Source of the DNA: G963677445 sp963678275
GTDB lineage: Bacteria; Bacteroidota; Ignavibacteria; Ignavibacteriales; Melioribacteraceae
Length of the DNA: 64,000 nt
Direction: 5' to 3'
NCBI GenBank assembly: GCA_963678275.1
Contig: OY782765.1
Span: 2,356,001-2,420,000, forward strand
Of the stretch, positions 56,141-64,000 are shown piece by piece; the stretch's first letter is position 1; the number at the start of each line of letters is the position of its first letter. The position numbers and the translations under genes were made by a program. The notes under the pieces were generated by a model, which was given only the letters and a program-made list of their open reading frames with translations, ran no database searches and had not been told where the DNA came from.

Positions 56141-56545
56141 ATGCCTGTTCGAAAATCCCGACTTGCTATCCTGTTATCCCGATACTTGTAATAACTTCAA
56201 TCACCTTTATCTTTTCCTCTTATTATATTCAGCGCTTTTCAGCACAACAGTGTTTTTGAGCTGCCGGGGCCGGTTCAGATACAATATGCGATGTAACTCA
56301 TGAGACAACCGGGAATTGTTTTTTTCCCCTGCTATTAACATGTTGAGAAGATTTATCAAAAACCTGGCAACATAAAAAAATATTTTCAATTTATCTTATG
56401 GATTTTTTTTACATCTTTTCCCGGGGCTGTTATTCCGGAAACCTTTCCATTCCGCGGGAAATTGAGATAACATGCTTATTAAGTTAAATAAATAAACCTT
56501 TGATCATTTTTTTTCGCGGTCCAAAAATATTCTTTGCTTTTATAC

Positions 56546-56576
56546 TTGACAATTAATCATGAATATGTTACTTTTG
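56546..56576 (+). promoter_or_regulatory. Promoter of small RNA 2
   Basis: TTGACA (56546-56551), 17-bp spacer, TACTTTTG (56569-56576), an exact TAnnTTTG match. Predicted start about 56583. Confidence 0.7.
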
Positions 56577-56582
56577 AATTAA

Positions 56583-56678
56583 GTTTTTCATCCCTCCTTT
56601 AACAAACTATCCAGCTGCTGAGGTTCGCCCTCTACCTCAGCAGCTTACCTCCTAAAACTGACGTGGTCAGTTTTTTTT
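56583..56678 (+). ncRNA. Candidate small regulatory RNA with anti-Shine-Dalgarno motifs, copy 2
   Basis: Same RNA as copy 1: identical from the 5' end through both CCTCC segments, the 11-bp stem (56613-56623/56635-56645) and the loop. It differs only in the terminator loop (GTG for ACA) before the T-run. The upstream spacers of the two copies are unrelated apart from the promoter elements, so the identity is confined to the RNA and about 40 bp after it. This suggests selection on the RNA or a recent unit duplication. Confidence 0.75.
56656..56678 (+). terminator. Terminator of small RNA 2
   Basis: AAAACTGAC (56654-56662), loop gtg, GTCAGTTTT (56666-56674), then further T residues. Confidence 0.85.
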
Positions 56679-56856
56679 GTGCCTGTTCGAAAATCCCGAC
56701 TCGCTATCCTGTTATCCTTTAAATTATTTAGTAACGTAGTCATAAACTGGCAAAGCCGGAACAAAAATAATTAAATGTTTCAGATTTTATCTTCCCCCTC
56801 TTCTAAGAAAACCATGCCAGAAACAGGAACAGCGCTTTGGTTCCAACCCTCCAAAA

Positions 56857-56959
56857 CACTGCCGTTAACTTAAAGATTTCCATTTTTTTACCGGCCCCGA
56901 AGAGGTCGAAGCCGAATAGCCACGGGGTGTTCCCGCAGGGAATTCCCCGTGGGGACGGA
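56857..56959. mobile_element. Right-truncated copy of the MITE at 17640
   Basis: Begins CACTGCCGTTAACTTAAAG, the left terminal repeat with three changes. It continues with the same interior (ttaccggccccgaagaggtc, gaagccgaatagccacgggg, ccccgtggggacgga). The right terminal repeat is missing. Confidence 0.7.
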
Positions 56960-57014
56960 GAAAAAAACGCTCACATACCCGAAGTAGAGAACTAAGAAGA
57001 TTGAATTAGGATTA

Positions 57015-57372
57015 TAAAAACAATTTCGATGACGACTTCGATTTGGATTTGGATTTGGATGGCTTACTTATATCCTGTTAATCTATTTAATCACTGTAAT
57101 CCTGTTCTCAGTTTTTCCGGTGTACTCCATGAAACCATTGAGAAATTTTCACTGAGGCTGGATAAGGTTAACAAGGTTGAATTTTGCCGGGTGGTTATCT
57201 TTGCTACTAAGGTGAAAAAATAAAGAATAAGGTTTTTTTGAGTTTTTTCGCTGGATTTTGTGCTTTGTTCATTTGGCGGCGTAACTCCCACCTAAATCTG
57301 CGAAATCAGCGAAATCACAAAAATCCGCGGTAGTCTCTGCCATTTTCATTGTTCAAAGATAATTATTATTTG
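57015..57372. repeat. Diverged copy of repeat A (copy 5)
   Basis: Shares gatgacgacttcgatttgga, a truncated ataaggttaacaaggtt, the ttgctactaaggt block, and ataaggtttttttgag, but is much more diverged than the other copies. Contains a small gatttg triplication. Confidence 0.55.
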
Positions 57373-57426
57373 CCTGCTTTATCCTTAGCGTCTTATCTTC
57401 GTGGGCCCCATTAATGCAATATATAT

Positions 57427-57457
57427 TTGACTTTATGAAATATTTACACTACATTTA
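57427..57457 (+). promoter_or_regulatory. Promoter of the XRE regulator; likely leaderless
   Basis: TTGACT (57427-57432), 17-bp spacer, TACATTTA (57450-57457), only 4 bp before the ATG at 57462. The predicted start of transcription falls on or beside the start codon, and no ribosome binding site is present. Confidence 0.6.
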
Positions 57458-57461
57458 ATCC

Positions 57462-57671
57462 ATGAAAAACAAAAAAAACATAAAATTGAAGCTGGCAAGA
57501 GTCGAAAAAGATTTATCCCAGCAGGAACTCGCCGACCTGGTGGAAGCGACACGACAGACAATCGGCTTAATTGAAGCAGGGAAATTTAATCCGACTTTAA
57601 AGCTTTGCCTTAAAATAGCGAAAGCTCTCGACAAAACCCTTGATCAACTTTTCTGGGAGGAGGAAAAATGA
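57462..57671 (+). CDS. XRE-family (Cro/C1-type) transcriptional regulator
   Basis: 69 residues, a single helix-turn-helix domain: LARVEKDLSQQELADLVEAT, then RQTIGLIEAGKFNPTLKLCL and a short LFWEEEK tail. It resembles the small regulators that accompany a DUF-type four-helix membrane protein. It overlaps that gene by 4 bp (ATGA). It probably autoregulates the pair; no ribosome site, see promoter entry. Confidence 0.92.
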   Translation: MKNKKNIKLKLARVEKDLSQQELADLVEATRQTIGLIEAGKFNPTLKLCLKIAKALDKTLDQLFWEEEK

Positions 57672-58120
57672 AAAGGCCGCCCTTTCTTTCTGATGAAAGA
57701 GAACGTATTGTATTATACAGAATAGCATTTATAATGTATATCATCACCCTCCTTGCCATTATGGCTTCACTTTTATATCGTCAATTCTGGTTGAAGCAGG
57801 ATTTAAGCCAGTTTGAAGATATCGCCATAATCTCCACTTTTAATTCTATTGTTTTTATTGCCGCTTTGTTATATAAGTGGGGTATCGGGTTTAAAAAAAT
57901 GAAGGTGGTTAACGCTATCCTTATCTACCTCGGTTTTGTAGCCGCGGGGGCAGCTTTTACCATTCTGAAATATTTTGTATTTCTTGATCAGCCACTTTCA
58001 GCCTCGCAGCTATTTAATAAATTATATATCATAGCCGCAATTCTGGCAATACTCCTTTTTGTTTATTACATTTTCGGATACTTTGGCCACAAAAAAATTG
58101 AAAAAGAGATTGAGGAGTAA
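57668..58120 (+). CDS. Hypothetical four-helix membrane protein
   Basis: 150 residues with four TM helices (about 15-37, 48-70, 78-100, 115-137) and a charged C terminus. No family function known. GGAGGAG inside the end of the regulator gene is its ribosome site. It is translated with the XRE regulator, a common small two-gene module in Bacteria whose role is unclear. Confidence 0.8.
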   Translation: MKRPPFLSDERERIVLYRIAFIMYIITLLAIMASLLYRQFWLKQDLSQFEDIAIISTFNSIVFIAALLYKWGIGFKKMKVVNAILIYLGFVAAGAAFTILKYFVFLDQPLSASQLFNKLYIIAAILAILLFVYYIFGYFGHKKIEKEIEE

Positions 58121-58136
58121 AAGGAGTTGTAAATAT

Positions 58137-58167
58137 TTTTAAAAATATTCCCGCCGGATGCGGGATT
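58137..58167. terminator. Bidirectional terminator between the membrane protein and T9SS protein
   Basis: TCCCGC-cggat-GCGGGA stem flanked by AT-rich runs (aaaatat before, ttattttat after), at the convergent ends of two genes. Confidence 0.75.
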
Positions 58168-59512
58168 ATTTTATAAAAATCATCTTCTTCGATTGTGAAT
58201 AACTTCCGCTCGTTAGTGTATATATATATATTCCTGAGGAGAGTTGCTCTTTAATTTGATAATCAGGGAATGTAAATGTAAATTCTCCTGGAGGAAGTTC
58301 GGCATTTACCAGTTTCGTAACCTCTTGTCCAAGTAAATTGTATACAACTAATTTCGTTATTTCCGACTTACTGATTTCAAGTTTTATAGTAGTCTGTGGA
58401 TTGAATGGGTTAGGATAGTTTTGGTAGAGATTGAAACAATAGTTTCTCAAATCCGTACTATCTTCACTTTCGACTTGTTCTATTTCGGCTTGTTCTATTC
58501 CCCCTACTGCAATACTTCCCGACTTATCCAATTTAAAATAATTACATTCCGGCATACATGTAGTCTGGGAGACCAAACTTTCATCCATCGCAATTAATTT
58601 AAAATAAAAAATCCAGTCTTCATCCAACAATGCAGTATTATAAGAAAGAACCTTGGAAAAATGAGTAGTTGTATTATTATAAATGTGCCAAATCCTGTTT
58701 GTGCTATCTATTACCTCTCCATTATTGCCATAAAAGGAAATTACTTTTATTGACTTGTTATAATTCATTCCACTTCTTGACAGTTCATGTTCTATATAAA
58801 AATCAAAACTTAATTTTTCATCCTGCATATTTGCCGTAACATTAAAATTTTCGAATTGAGGTTTATAGCCGAGTGTATAATGAACCGCCTCACCCTCTCT
58901 GTAAATTATTGCATTTATCAAAATCCTATGATAAGAATAATCGGCAGTTTCATGCCCCGTATGATTAGCATACCTACTATATCCCGTTTGTCCAAATCCC
59001 CTGGAATATCTCTTCGCCATGCCGCCGTCTCCCCATTCACTACTTGAATGTAATGAAGCCCTGCGTGAGATTGTGGGATTACCAAAAACGTTATCTTCCC
59101 GCTCTTCCTTATAAATCAAATTGCAAAATCCTAAATTTTCGATATTTTTACTATAAACAGTATCTCCAACTTCGGCATTAAAATCAAGATGAACATTATC
59201 CTGATTATTATGCCACACATAAATTATTTCTTTCTCCCTGTCGTATCGCACTTTATTTTGCCTGATAATATAGTAGTCATATTCTCCTATCTTTTCTACT
59301 CCGGTTATTTCCATTTGCTCAAGGCTATATGAATAGCTCCCGCAACTGTTATACTCTTTTAAATACTGCCATTTGTTTCCAACCGCAAGTGGTAAATAAT
59401 CGTTAAAAGAAGAGTCGGCTATTGAAAGATTCAAATTTCTGCTTTGCGCGTTCATGATATTTAGGCCGTAAAATAACATGAGTAAGTAATAAATGAGTGA
59501 AAATCTTTTCAT
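58166..59512 (-). CDS. Secreted protein with T9SS (Por) C-terminal sorting domain
   Basis: 448 residues. The signal peptide is FSLIYYLLMLFYGLNIMNAQ. The central region is unrecognised (YLPLAVGNKWQYLKEYNSCG). The C-terminal type A sorting domain about 360-448 has YQNYPNPFNPQTTIKLEI, YNLLGQEVTKLV, and SSGIYIYTLTSGSYSQSKKM. It is exported through type IX secretion and its C-terminal domain is removed at the surface. Function of the cargo part unknown. Confidence 0.85.
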   Translation of the reverse strand: MKRFSLIYYLLMLFYGLNIMNAQSRNLNLSIADSSFNDYLPLAVGNKWQYLKEYNSCGSYSYSLEQMEITGVEKIGEYDYYIIRQNKVRYDREKEIIYVWHNNQDNVHLDFNAEVGDTVYSKNIENLGFCNLIYKEEREDNVFGNPTISRRASLHSSSEWGDGGMAKRYSRGFGQTGYSRYANHTGHETADYSYHRILINAIIYREGEAVHYTLGYKPQFENFNVTANMQDEKLSFDFYIEHELSRSGMNYNKSIKVISFYGNNGEVIDSTNRIWHIYNNTTTHFSKVLSYNTALLDEDWIFYFKLIAMDESLVSQTTCMPECNYFKLDKSGSIAVGGIEQAEIEQVESEDSTDLRNYCFNLYQNYPNPFNPQTTIKLEISKSEITKLVVYNLLGQEVTKLVNAELPPGEFTFTFPDYQIKEQLSSGIYIYTLTSGSYSQSKKMIFIK

Positions 59513-60395
59513 AAGGCCATCCCGTCAGCTATGATTTTTATTATGTAATATCAGTAAGATTCATTTCAGGATACAGTTATAAACAATACTGCCATTTTAA
59601 TAGGTCAAAAATCAAACCAAAACAGATTCTCAATTGACAAAAAAAAGCGAGTTGTTTTTATAAATCGAAATTTTCTTAATAATTATCTGAATTTTGTTAT
59701 ACTCTATTTTTTGGGAAGAGGTTTGAAGAGGACCAACTACTGTCGGAAAAGATCACAATTCTGTTAGAAAGAAACAGCTAATCCATAATGAATATGTGTA
59801 AAATTGAAACAATGGCGGGTAATATATTCACATTTGAGAGCCTGGGTAAAATCCCCGGTAATGTAATTCATCATCTAAAAATAAGGTCCTATGTGAAATG
59901 TAGTGGGAAAAGTAATAAATTAGCGCAAAAAATAAAGAACAAGCATATGGAAAATAGCACATAAAGATATGAATCAGAGATTCGTATATTGTTATGTTTA
60001 ATCACCGGAAACCAGCCTCCCGGTCTCTTCAAAGCCACAGCTCTTATGGTTTTGAAAAAAGTGGATGAGTCTTAAAGTCCCACTCACCCCGGCTGAGGCG
60101 GGCGTTTTTAGATATCCAGCTCTATAGGCGTTAGCTGCTTTCACCCTTTCAGGGTTTTATATACATCTGTGACAAATTGAAATTATTATTAGCGCTGAAG
60201 GGGCGTACGCTTCAAGCCGGAATTACAGGTTACACTTTTACAAAAGGTTCTGTTTGATATTCAGGACCGAAAAAAATCACCCACTATATTTCATATAAAA
60301 CCAAAAATAATGTATCACGGCACAAAAATATCATGCATTTTTATTACAACTCGCTATATTTTCCAGCCGACATCGATAAAATTACTTTGGCAATA
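59513..60395. other. Intergenic stretch with no recognisable gene
   Basis: No credible gene, RNA or long repeat was recognised. 60080-60160 holds small palindromic bits (ggctgaggcgggc; accctttcagggttt) of the sort seen in dispersed repeats. Confidence 0.55.
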
Positions 60396-60510
60396 AATAA
60401 GCTCTTATCACCACACTACACCAACATGTTGAGGATAATCCGGAGAGCAAAATTTGTCAAAAAGCCCGCTAACAATATGTTGCCGATAGTCAGGCTGCGA
60501 TTCTAAATAA
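60396..60510 (-). repeat. Interspersed repeat B, copy 5 (inverted)
   Basis: Reverse complement of the module at 54322-54432: gctcttatcaccacactaca, ccaacatgttgaggataatc, gcaaaatttgtcaaaaagcc, then tgccgatagtcaggctgcga. Confidence 0.8.
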
Positions 60511-60700
60511 ACTGGTCAAGCCGGAATCAACAAAGGAATTACGTAAACGACTCCGAATGGAGTCGAATATGAATAGCCCCGGATGCAATCCGGTGGTCTG
60601 TTATGGCAGATATCTGTCGCGACGCTGAAGGCGTCGAATATTAACAATCCTGAGAAAATATTATTTATCAAAGAAAAATCTGATCTGCTAAGGATTTCTA
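60511..60700 (+). repeat. Interspersed repeat F, copy 2
   Basis: Matches 9890-10075 with small differences (agccggaatcaac, agccccggatgcaatccggt, gacgctgaaggcgtcgaata, ttaacaatcctgagaaaata). A further hairpin-rich stretch to about 60960 (cgacccctttagggtcg; gacggctcacttctttcgcc) and an inverted module C piece (60905-60972) follow. Confidence 0.75.
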
Positions 60701-60976
60701 TATTCGACCCCTTTAGGGTCGTTGTGGTATGTTTTTCTTTTTACCCCGGACGGCTCACTTCTTTCGCCGTCCTGGGCTATTGATGTTGAATCTCATTCGG
60801 GATTCTTTTTCAAAAAAAATTAAAACAGGGATAACAAATTCAGAACTTGCGACTCATGCCAAACTATATTATCGCTCTCTGAAAACCAGGGCTCAATTCA
60901 TCAAATGTTTTGCGGTTTTTCCCTTTCCCGGTTAGAGCTTTTTCTCCAAGCTCTGCCTGGGGAAAATTTAGTTTCA

Positions 60977-61022
60977 AAAAAAAATAAAGCCGCGAAAGCA
61001 TAAAGTACCAAGCTAACGCGGC
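60977..61022 (-). terminator. Terminator of the large T9SS protein gene
   Basis: On the minus strand GCCGCG...CGCGGC with additional inner pairing (gttagc/gcttt), followed by tttattttttttttg, 27 bp after the stop codon. Confidence 0.75.
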
Positions 61023-61048
61023 CAAAAATTGTATTTATTATAGTCTTT

Positions 61049-63682
61049 CTATTTCAACAGCAGCATCTTGCGGACAAGAGTATTGTTTGGAGAAACAAGA
61101 CGATAGAAGTACAATCCACTCGCCAGATTCGAGCCGTCAAATTTAACATCGTATATCTGTCCTGCTTCGGCGTTGCCGTTAAACAGAACAGCGACTTCCT
61201 GACCAACAGCATTATACACCTTCAGGGATGCTTCGGTATTAACTTTAAATCCAAAACTGATGCGGGTTGTCGGGTTGAACGGATTGGGATAATTCTGCGC
61301 GAGCATATAATCCTCAACCATTTCACCATTATCTATTTCAACAACATTGCTGTATTCGAATGAACCGTCAGAGTCAATCTGTTTCAGGCGGTAGTAGTTC
61401 ATTCCGAATCCCGCTGTATTATCAGTAAATGAATATTCTTTTGGTGAGTCACTATTTCCGTGGCCGTTAACAAAAGCGATATTATTCCAGACAGAATTGT
61501 CGGAAGATCTTTCTATTTCAAAGCCATAATTATCCTGTTCTGTCGCTGTATTCCAGTTAAGGACTACATTATTGCCTGATTTAGAAACGCTGAAGTTTGT
61601 AAGCTCAACAGGCATCGCGCCCAGTTCACCGGCTGTAAAATCGGAAAATGTTGTTACTGTTCCGCTTATCTGATTTGAAGCGGTAGTGGCAGCGCCGAGA
61701 TAAGCCCATGCGGCTCCGGTCCATGCCGCGCCATGCAGATTTGTTTCTGTGCCTTCAATATCAGCGTCAACGTAGATAAATGTTACATCACAACTGAAAT
61801 CAGAAATGCCTGACTGGTTTACAGTCCAGTATCTTGTAATATAATCTGTCACGCTGGTATTGCTGCCATGTTTTGAATCTGAAAGTTTGACACCGGCATA
61901 AGCAGAGGCGAATGTACCCGCTGTAAAATTAAGTGTTACCGGAGAATATTCCGCTGTGCTGGTATTATCCCCCACCGGGAAAGTGAATGAACCTGTATCT
62001 GAATAAGTTTTACGAAGTTCGCCGCTTCCTGTCGCGACAATCATTTTTGAAGCGTCCGGGCTGCCGCTTACTGTCGCGCTTGCTCCCAGGGTAAGATTAT
62101 TGGCTCCAAGTGTAACGAGACCATCTGAAAGTGTAATTCTGTCGGTAATTGAGGCAGAATTGGAGAGAGTGACACCAGCAGAATTATTTATGGTTACAAA
62201 CGCGAATTCAGTCGCTGTATTTCCGCCGATATCCTGAGCTGAAGAGCCATTAAATTCTATATCTCTTGAATTAGCGTTAAAGGTATTATCATTGTCAAAA
62301 TTACCGCCAACATTAATATCGCCGCCCGCGGCGTCTGAAAGTGTCAGGGTGCCGGCTATATTACAATTGCCTCCAATAGTAAATGATTCGGTCATAGATC
62401 CCATTGAAAGTGTTGAACCTGATTCAATTGTCAGGTTGCCTGTCATTGTGCGGGCAACACCGGGAGCTGTTCCGGCAAGGTTCAGAGTTGTGGAATTGAC
62501 AACTTCAACATGAACCGGAGAAGTGGTATTCCATTCATTTGATCGGCCATAACTTCCACCGCTGGAATATTTAAGAATTGAAGAGCCGCCATATGTCGGT
62601 GGGTGATTATTAGCCACATAAGCGCCTGAATTGATAACCATAGTGCCTCCGACAGTGGAACCGGTTCCAAAATCAAGACCGCCATTCATATTAACATTAT
62701 TAAAGGTTATCGTACCTGAAATTGTGCCGTCACCTTCAAAAGTGAAAGTGCTTGAACTTGCTGTAAATGTGCCGCCGCTGTTAGTGACCGTGCCGCCATC
62801 AACAACTGTTATTGTGTTGCTTCCGCAATCAAAGGATTTGCCGGAGTTAACGGTCAGTGATTTCAAATTTATTGAGCCATCGAGCGCGACAGTATGTCCT
62901 ATTTCAACAAGTGAATACTGATTTGACGCGGGCACATTGCCTCCTGCCCAAGTCGCGCCGGAATTCCAGTCGCCATCACCGGCTGTTGTCCAGGCCGATT
63001 CAACGGTGTAAGAATAATTCACTTCAGTATTGTTATCATAATTAATTGTATAAAGATCAGCGTCCGAATGGGAAATTGTAAGGCCGCTTCCTGAAGTAAA
63101 GGCATAATATACAACAGTAGTGCCGGCCTGGTTTGAAGAAGCGGGAATTGTCGCGGTATATGATGTTCCGCTGCCCGCCATCTCGGTAATAGTCGAAGAT
63201 GACCAGTTATCGGTAGTATATCTGATGTATGCCGCGTCACCGGTGCCGAAGTCGTCATTAATTGTTACAGTTACCGTAATGCTCTGACCCGGGTAGACAG
63301 TAGCCGCCGATCTTTCAACATTTGTAATAGACCTGAAAGGTGCTGTCGACTTGAAAATTACACAGGTATTATCGCTATTCCACTTATAGGCATAATAATC
63401 GTTCTGCACATAATCTGATACTGAGCAGTTATCAGCGCTTGTATTCAGATTTGTATATTTTGTGCCTATTGTCATAGCGGTCGCGTTACCCCACCAGCTT
63501 CCGTCATAAAACTTAAAGCTTGATGACGCGTTAGTATTCTGGAATGTAAAAACCCATGTACTTCCCAGGCTTGCTGACATCGCGGATTGGGCCCAGCCAT
63601 TAAATTCACCCCTGACATCTTCCCCGTAGGTTAGAGATGCCAGAAACACAAAAGACAAAACAAAGAGTACTAACTTTCTCAC
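61049..63682 (-). CDS. Large secreted T9SS cargo protein, beta-helix-like
   Basis: 877 residues from GTG 63682, which has GGAGG 4 bp upstream and leads straight into a signal peptide (KLVLFVLSFVFLASLTYG). An ATG at 63733 would add 17 residues before it. After an N-terminal domain (EFNGWAQSAM) and an Ig-like part (about 130-220) comes a long Gly/Ser/Thr-rich region (about 235-570) of short beta-rungs (GTITFNNVNMNGGLDF, LTIESGSTLSMG). Then comes an FN3-like domain (VVLNWNTATEQDNYGFEIER) and a C-terminal type A sorting domain (AQNYPNPFNPTTRISFGF, LASGLYFYRLVSPNNTLVRK). Surface-exposed or released; adhesive role possible. Confidence 0.85.
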   Translation of the reverse strand: MRKLVLFVLSFVFLASLTYGEDVRGEFNGWAQSAMSASLGSTWVFTFQNTNASSSFKFYDGSWWGNATAMTIGTKYTNLNTSADNCSVSDYVQNDYYAYKWNSDNTCVIFKSTAPFRSITNVERSAATVYPGQSITVTVTINDDFGTGDAAYIRYTTDNWSSSTITEMAGSGTSYTATIPASSNQAGTTVVYYAFTSGSGLTISHSDADLYTINYDNNTEVNYSYTVESAWTTAGDGDWNSGATWAGGNVPASNQYSLVEIGHTVALDGSINLKSLTVNSGKSFDCGSNTITVVDGGTVTNSGGTFTASSSTFTFEGDGTISGTITFNNVNMNGGLDFGTGSTVGGTMVINSGAYVANNHPPTYGGSSILKYSSGGSYGRSNEWNTTSPVHVEVVNSTTLNLAGTAPGVARTMTGNLTIESGSTLSMGSMTESFTIGGNCNIAGTLTLSDAAGGDINVGGNFDNDNTFNANSRDIEFNGSSAQDIGGNTATEFAFVTINNSAGVTLSNSASITDRITLSDGLVTLGANNLTLGASATVSGSPDASKMIVATGSGELRKTYSDTGSFTFPVGDNTSTAEYSPVTLNFTAGTFASAYAGVKLSDSKHGSNTSVTDYITRYWTVNQSGISDFSCDVTFIYVDADIEGTETNLHGAAWTGAAWAYLGAATTASNQISGTVTTFSDFTAGELGAMPVELTNFSVSKSGNNVVLNWNTATEQDNYGFEIERSSDNSVWNNIAFVNGHGNSDSPKEYSFTDNTAGFGMNYYRLKQIDSDGSFEYSNVVEIDNGEMVEDYMLAQNYPNPFNPTTRISFGFKVNTEASLKVYNAVGQEVAVLFNGNAEAGQIYDVKFDGSNLASGLYFYRLVSPNNTLVRKMLLLK

Positions 63683-64000
63683 TTGACCTCCATAAAAATA
63701 TGAGTTTATATATATACTTATAATTTTATCCATCAGATTAGTTTTATATAGCTGTAATATTAGCCGATAATTTCTTTAAAAAGTTTCCTTTCCACCTTGA
63801 ATAGCCAAATTTAGTTCCATATTAACACCAGTTCATCCTTTCTACATATATCTTATAAAAGTTAGTAATTTTGGCAAGTTAAATGCAAATTAATTATTTT
63901 ATAATTTAACAGGAAAAATGTTACTGTAATGCAAATCACATGCTTTTTTTAATCAGGCAGGGTCCCAAAAATATTTTTTCATAAGAACCGCGTTGTTCTC

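Noticed and set aside
56207..56389. 60-residue frame between the two small RNAs
   Set aside because: No family, no ribosome site, biased AT composition; noted only because of its position.

Overview
The window looks like chromosomal DNA of a Bacteroidota/Ignavibacteriota-type bacterium. Two surface proteins end in a type IX secretion (Por) sorting domain. The predicted promoters join a TTGACA -35 to a Bacteroidota-like TAnnTTT -10. Many genes nevertheless carry clear GGAGG-type ribosome binding sites, which fits Ignavibacteria better than Bacteroidia. The assignment is by gene content only; no rRNA is present.

Layout. 1-2.2 kb: an interspersed repeat cut by an intact IS1182-like element. 2.6-11.5 kb: glutamate dehydrogenase, then a three-gene signalling cluster (receiver/PEP-pyruvate-binding fusion, NarX-like kinase, NarL-like regulator), then a porin. 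12-17.1 kb: two tandem TPR/PP2C (SpoIIE-type) phosphatase paralogues. 17.4-19.4 kb: tRNA-Val, a MITE, a GH108-like protein, tRNA-Gly and an M50B-like protease. 20.2-25 kb: an operon-like run on the minus strand of a frameshifted ABC ATPase, a DUF218 protein, a leucine-dehydrogenase homologue with an altered active site, nusB and a UMF1-type transporter. 25.1-30.9 kb: an RND tripartite efflux system. 31-35.7 kb: aldo/keto reductase, then an ECF sigma/anti-sigma/DsbD/redoxin thiol operon. 35.7-40.1 kb: a gene-poor, repeat-rich accessory stretch with a lipoprotein and transposase debris. 40.2-54 kb: PBP1A, an LpxH-like phosphoesterase, an M1 peptidase, glgC, feoAB, a lipoprotein/beta-barrel pair, an RsbW-like ATPase, mdh, rpmA and rplU. 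54.1-57.4 kb: repeat mosaic plus two near-identical small RNA genes. 57.4-64 kb: an XRE regulator/membrane protein pair and two T9SS cargo proteins separated by more repeats.

The most unusual items are these. (1) A tandem pair of independently promoted and terminated small RNAs at 56.0-56.7 kb carries several CCUCC (anti-Shine-Dalgarno) segments, one closely resembling the 16S rRNA 3' tail. (2) A receiver-domain fusion to a PPDK-type ATP-grasp domain lies next to a NarX/NarL-like pair. (3) A leucine dehydrogenase homologue has Cys at the position of the catalytic Lys80. (4) A 174-bp MITE has a 9-bp target duplication. (5) A modular non-coding repeat family with common junction motifs fills the intergenic accessory regions. 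(6) A DtxR-like palindrome overlaps the feoAB promoter.
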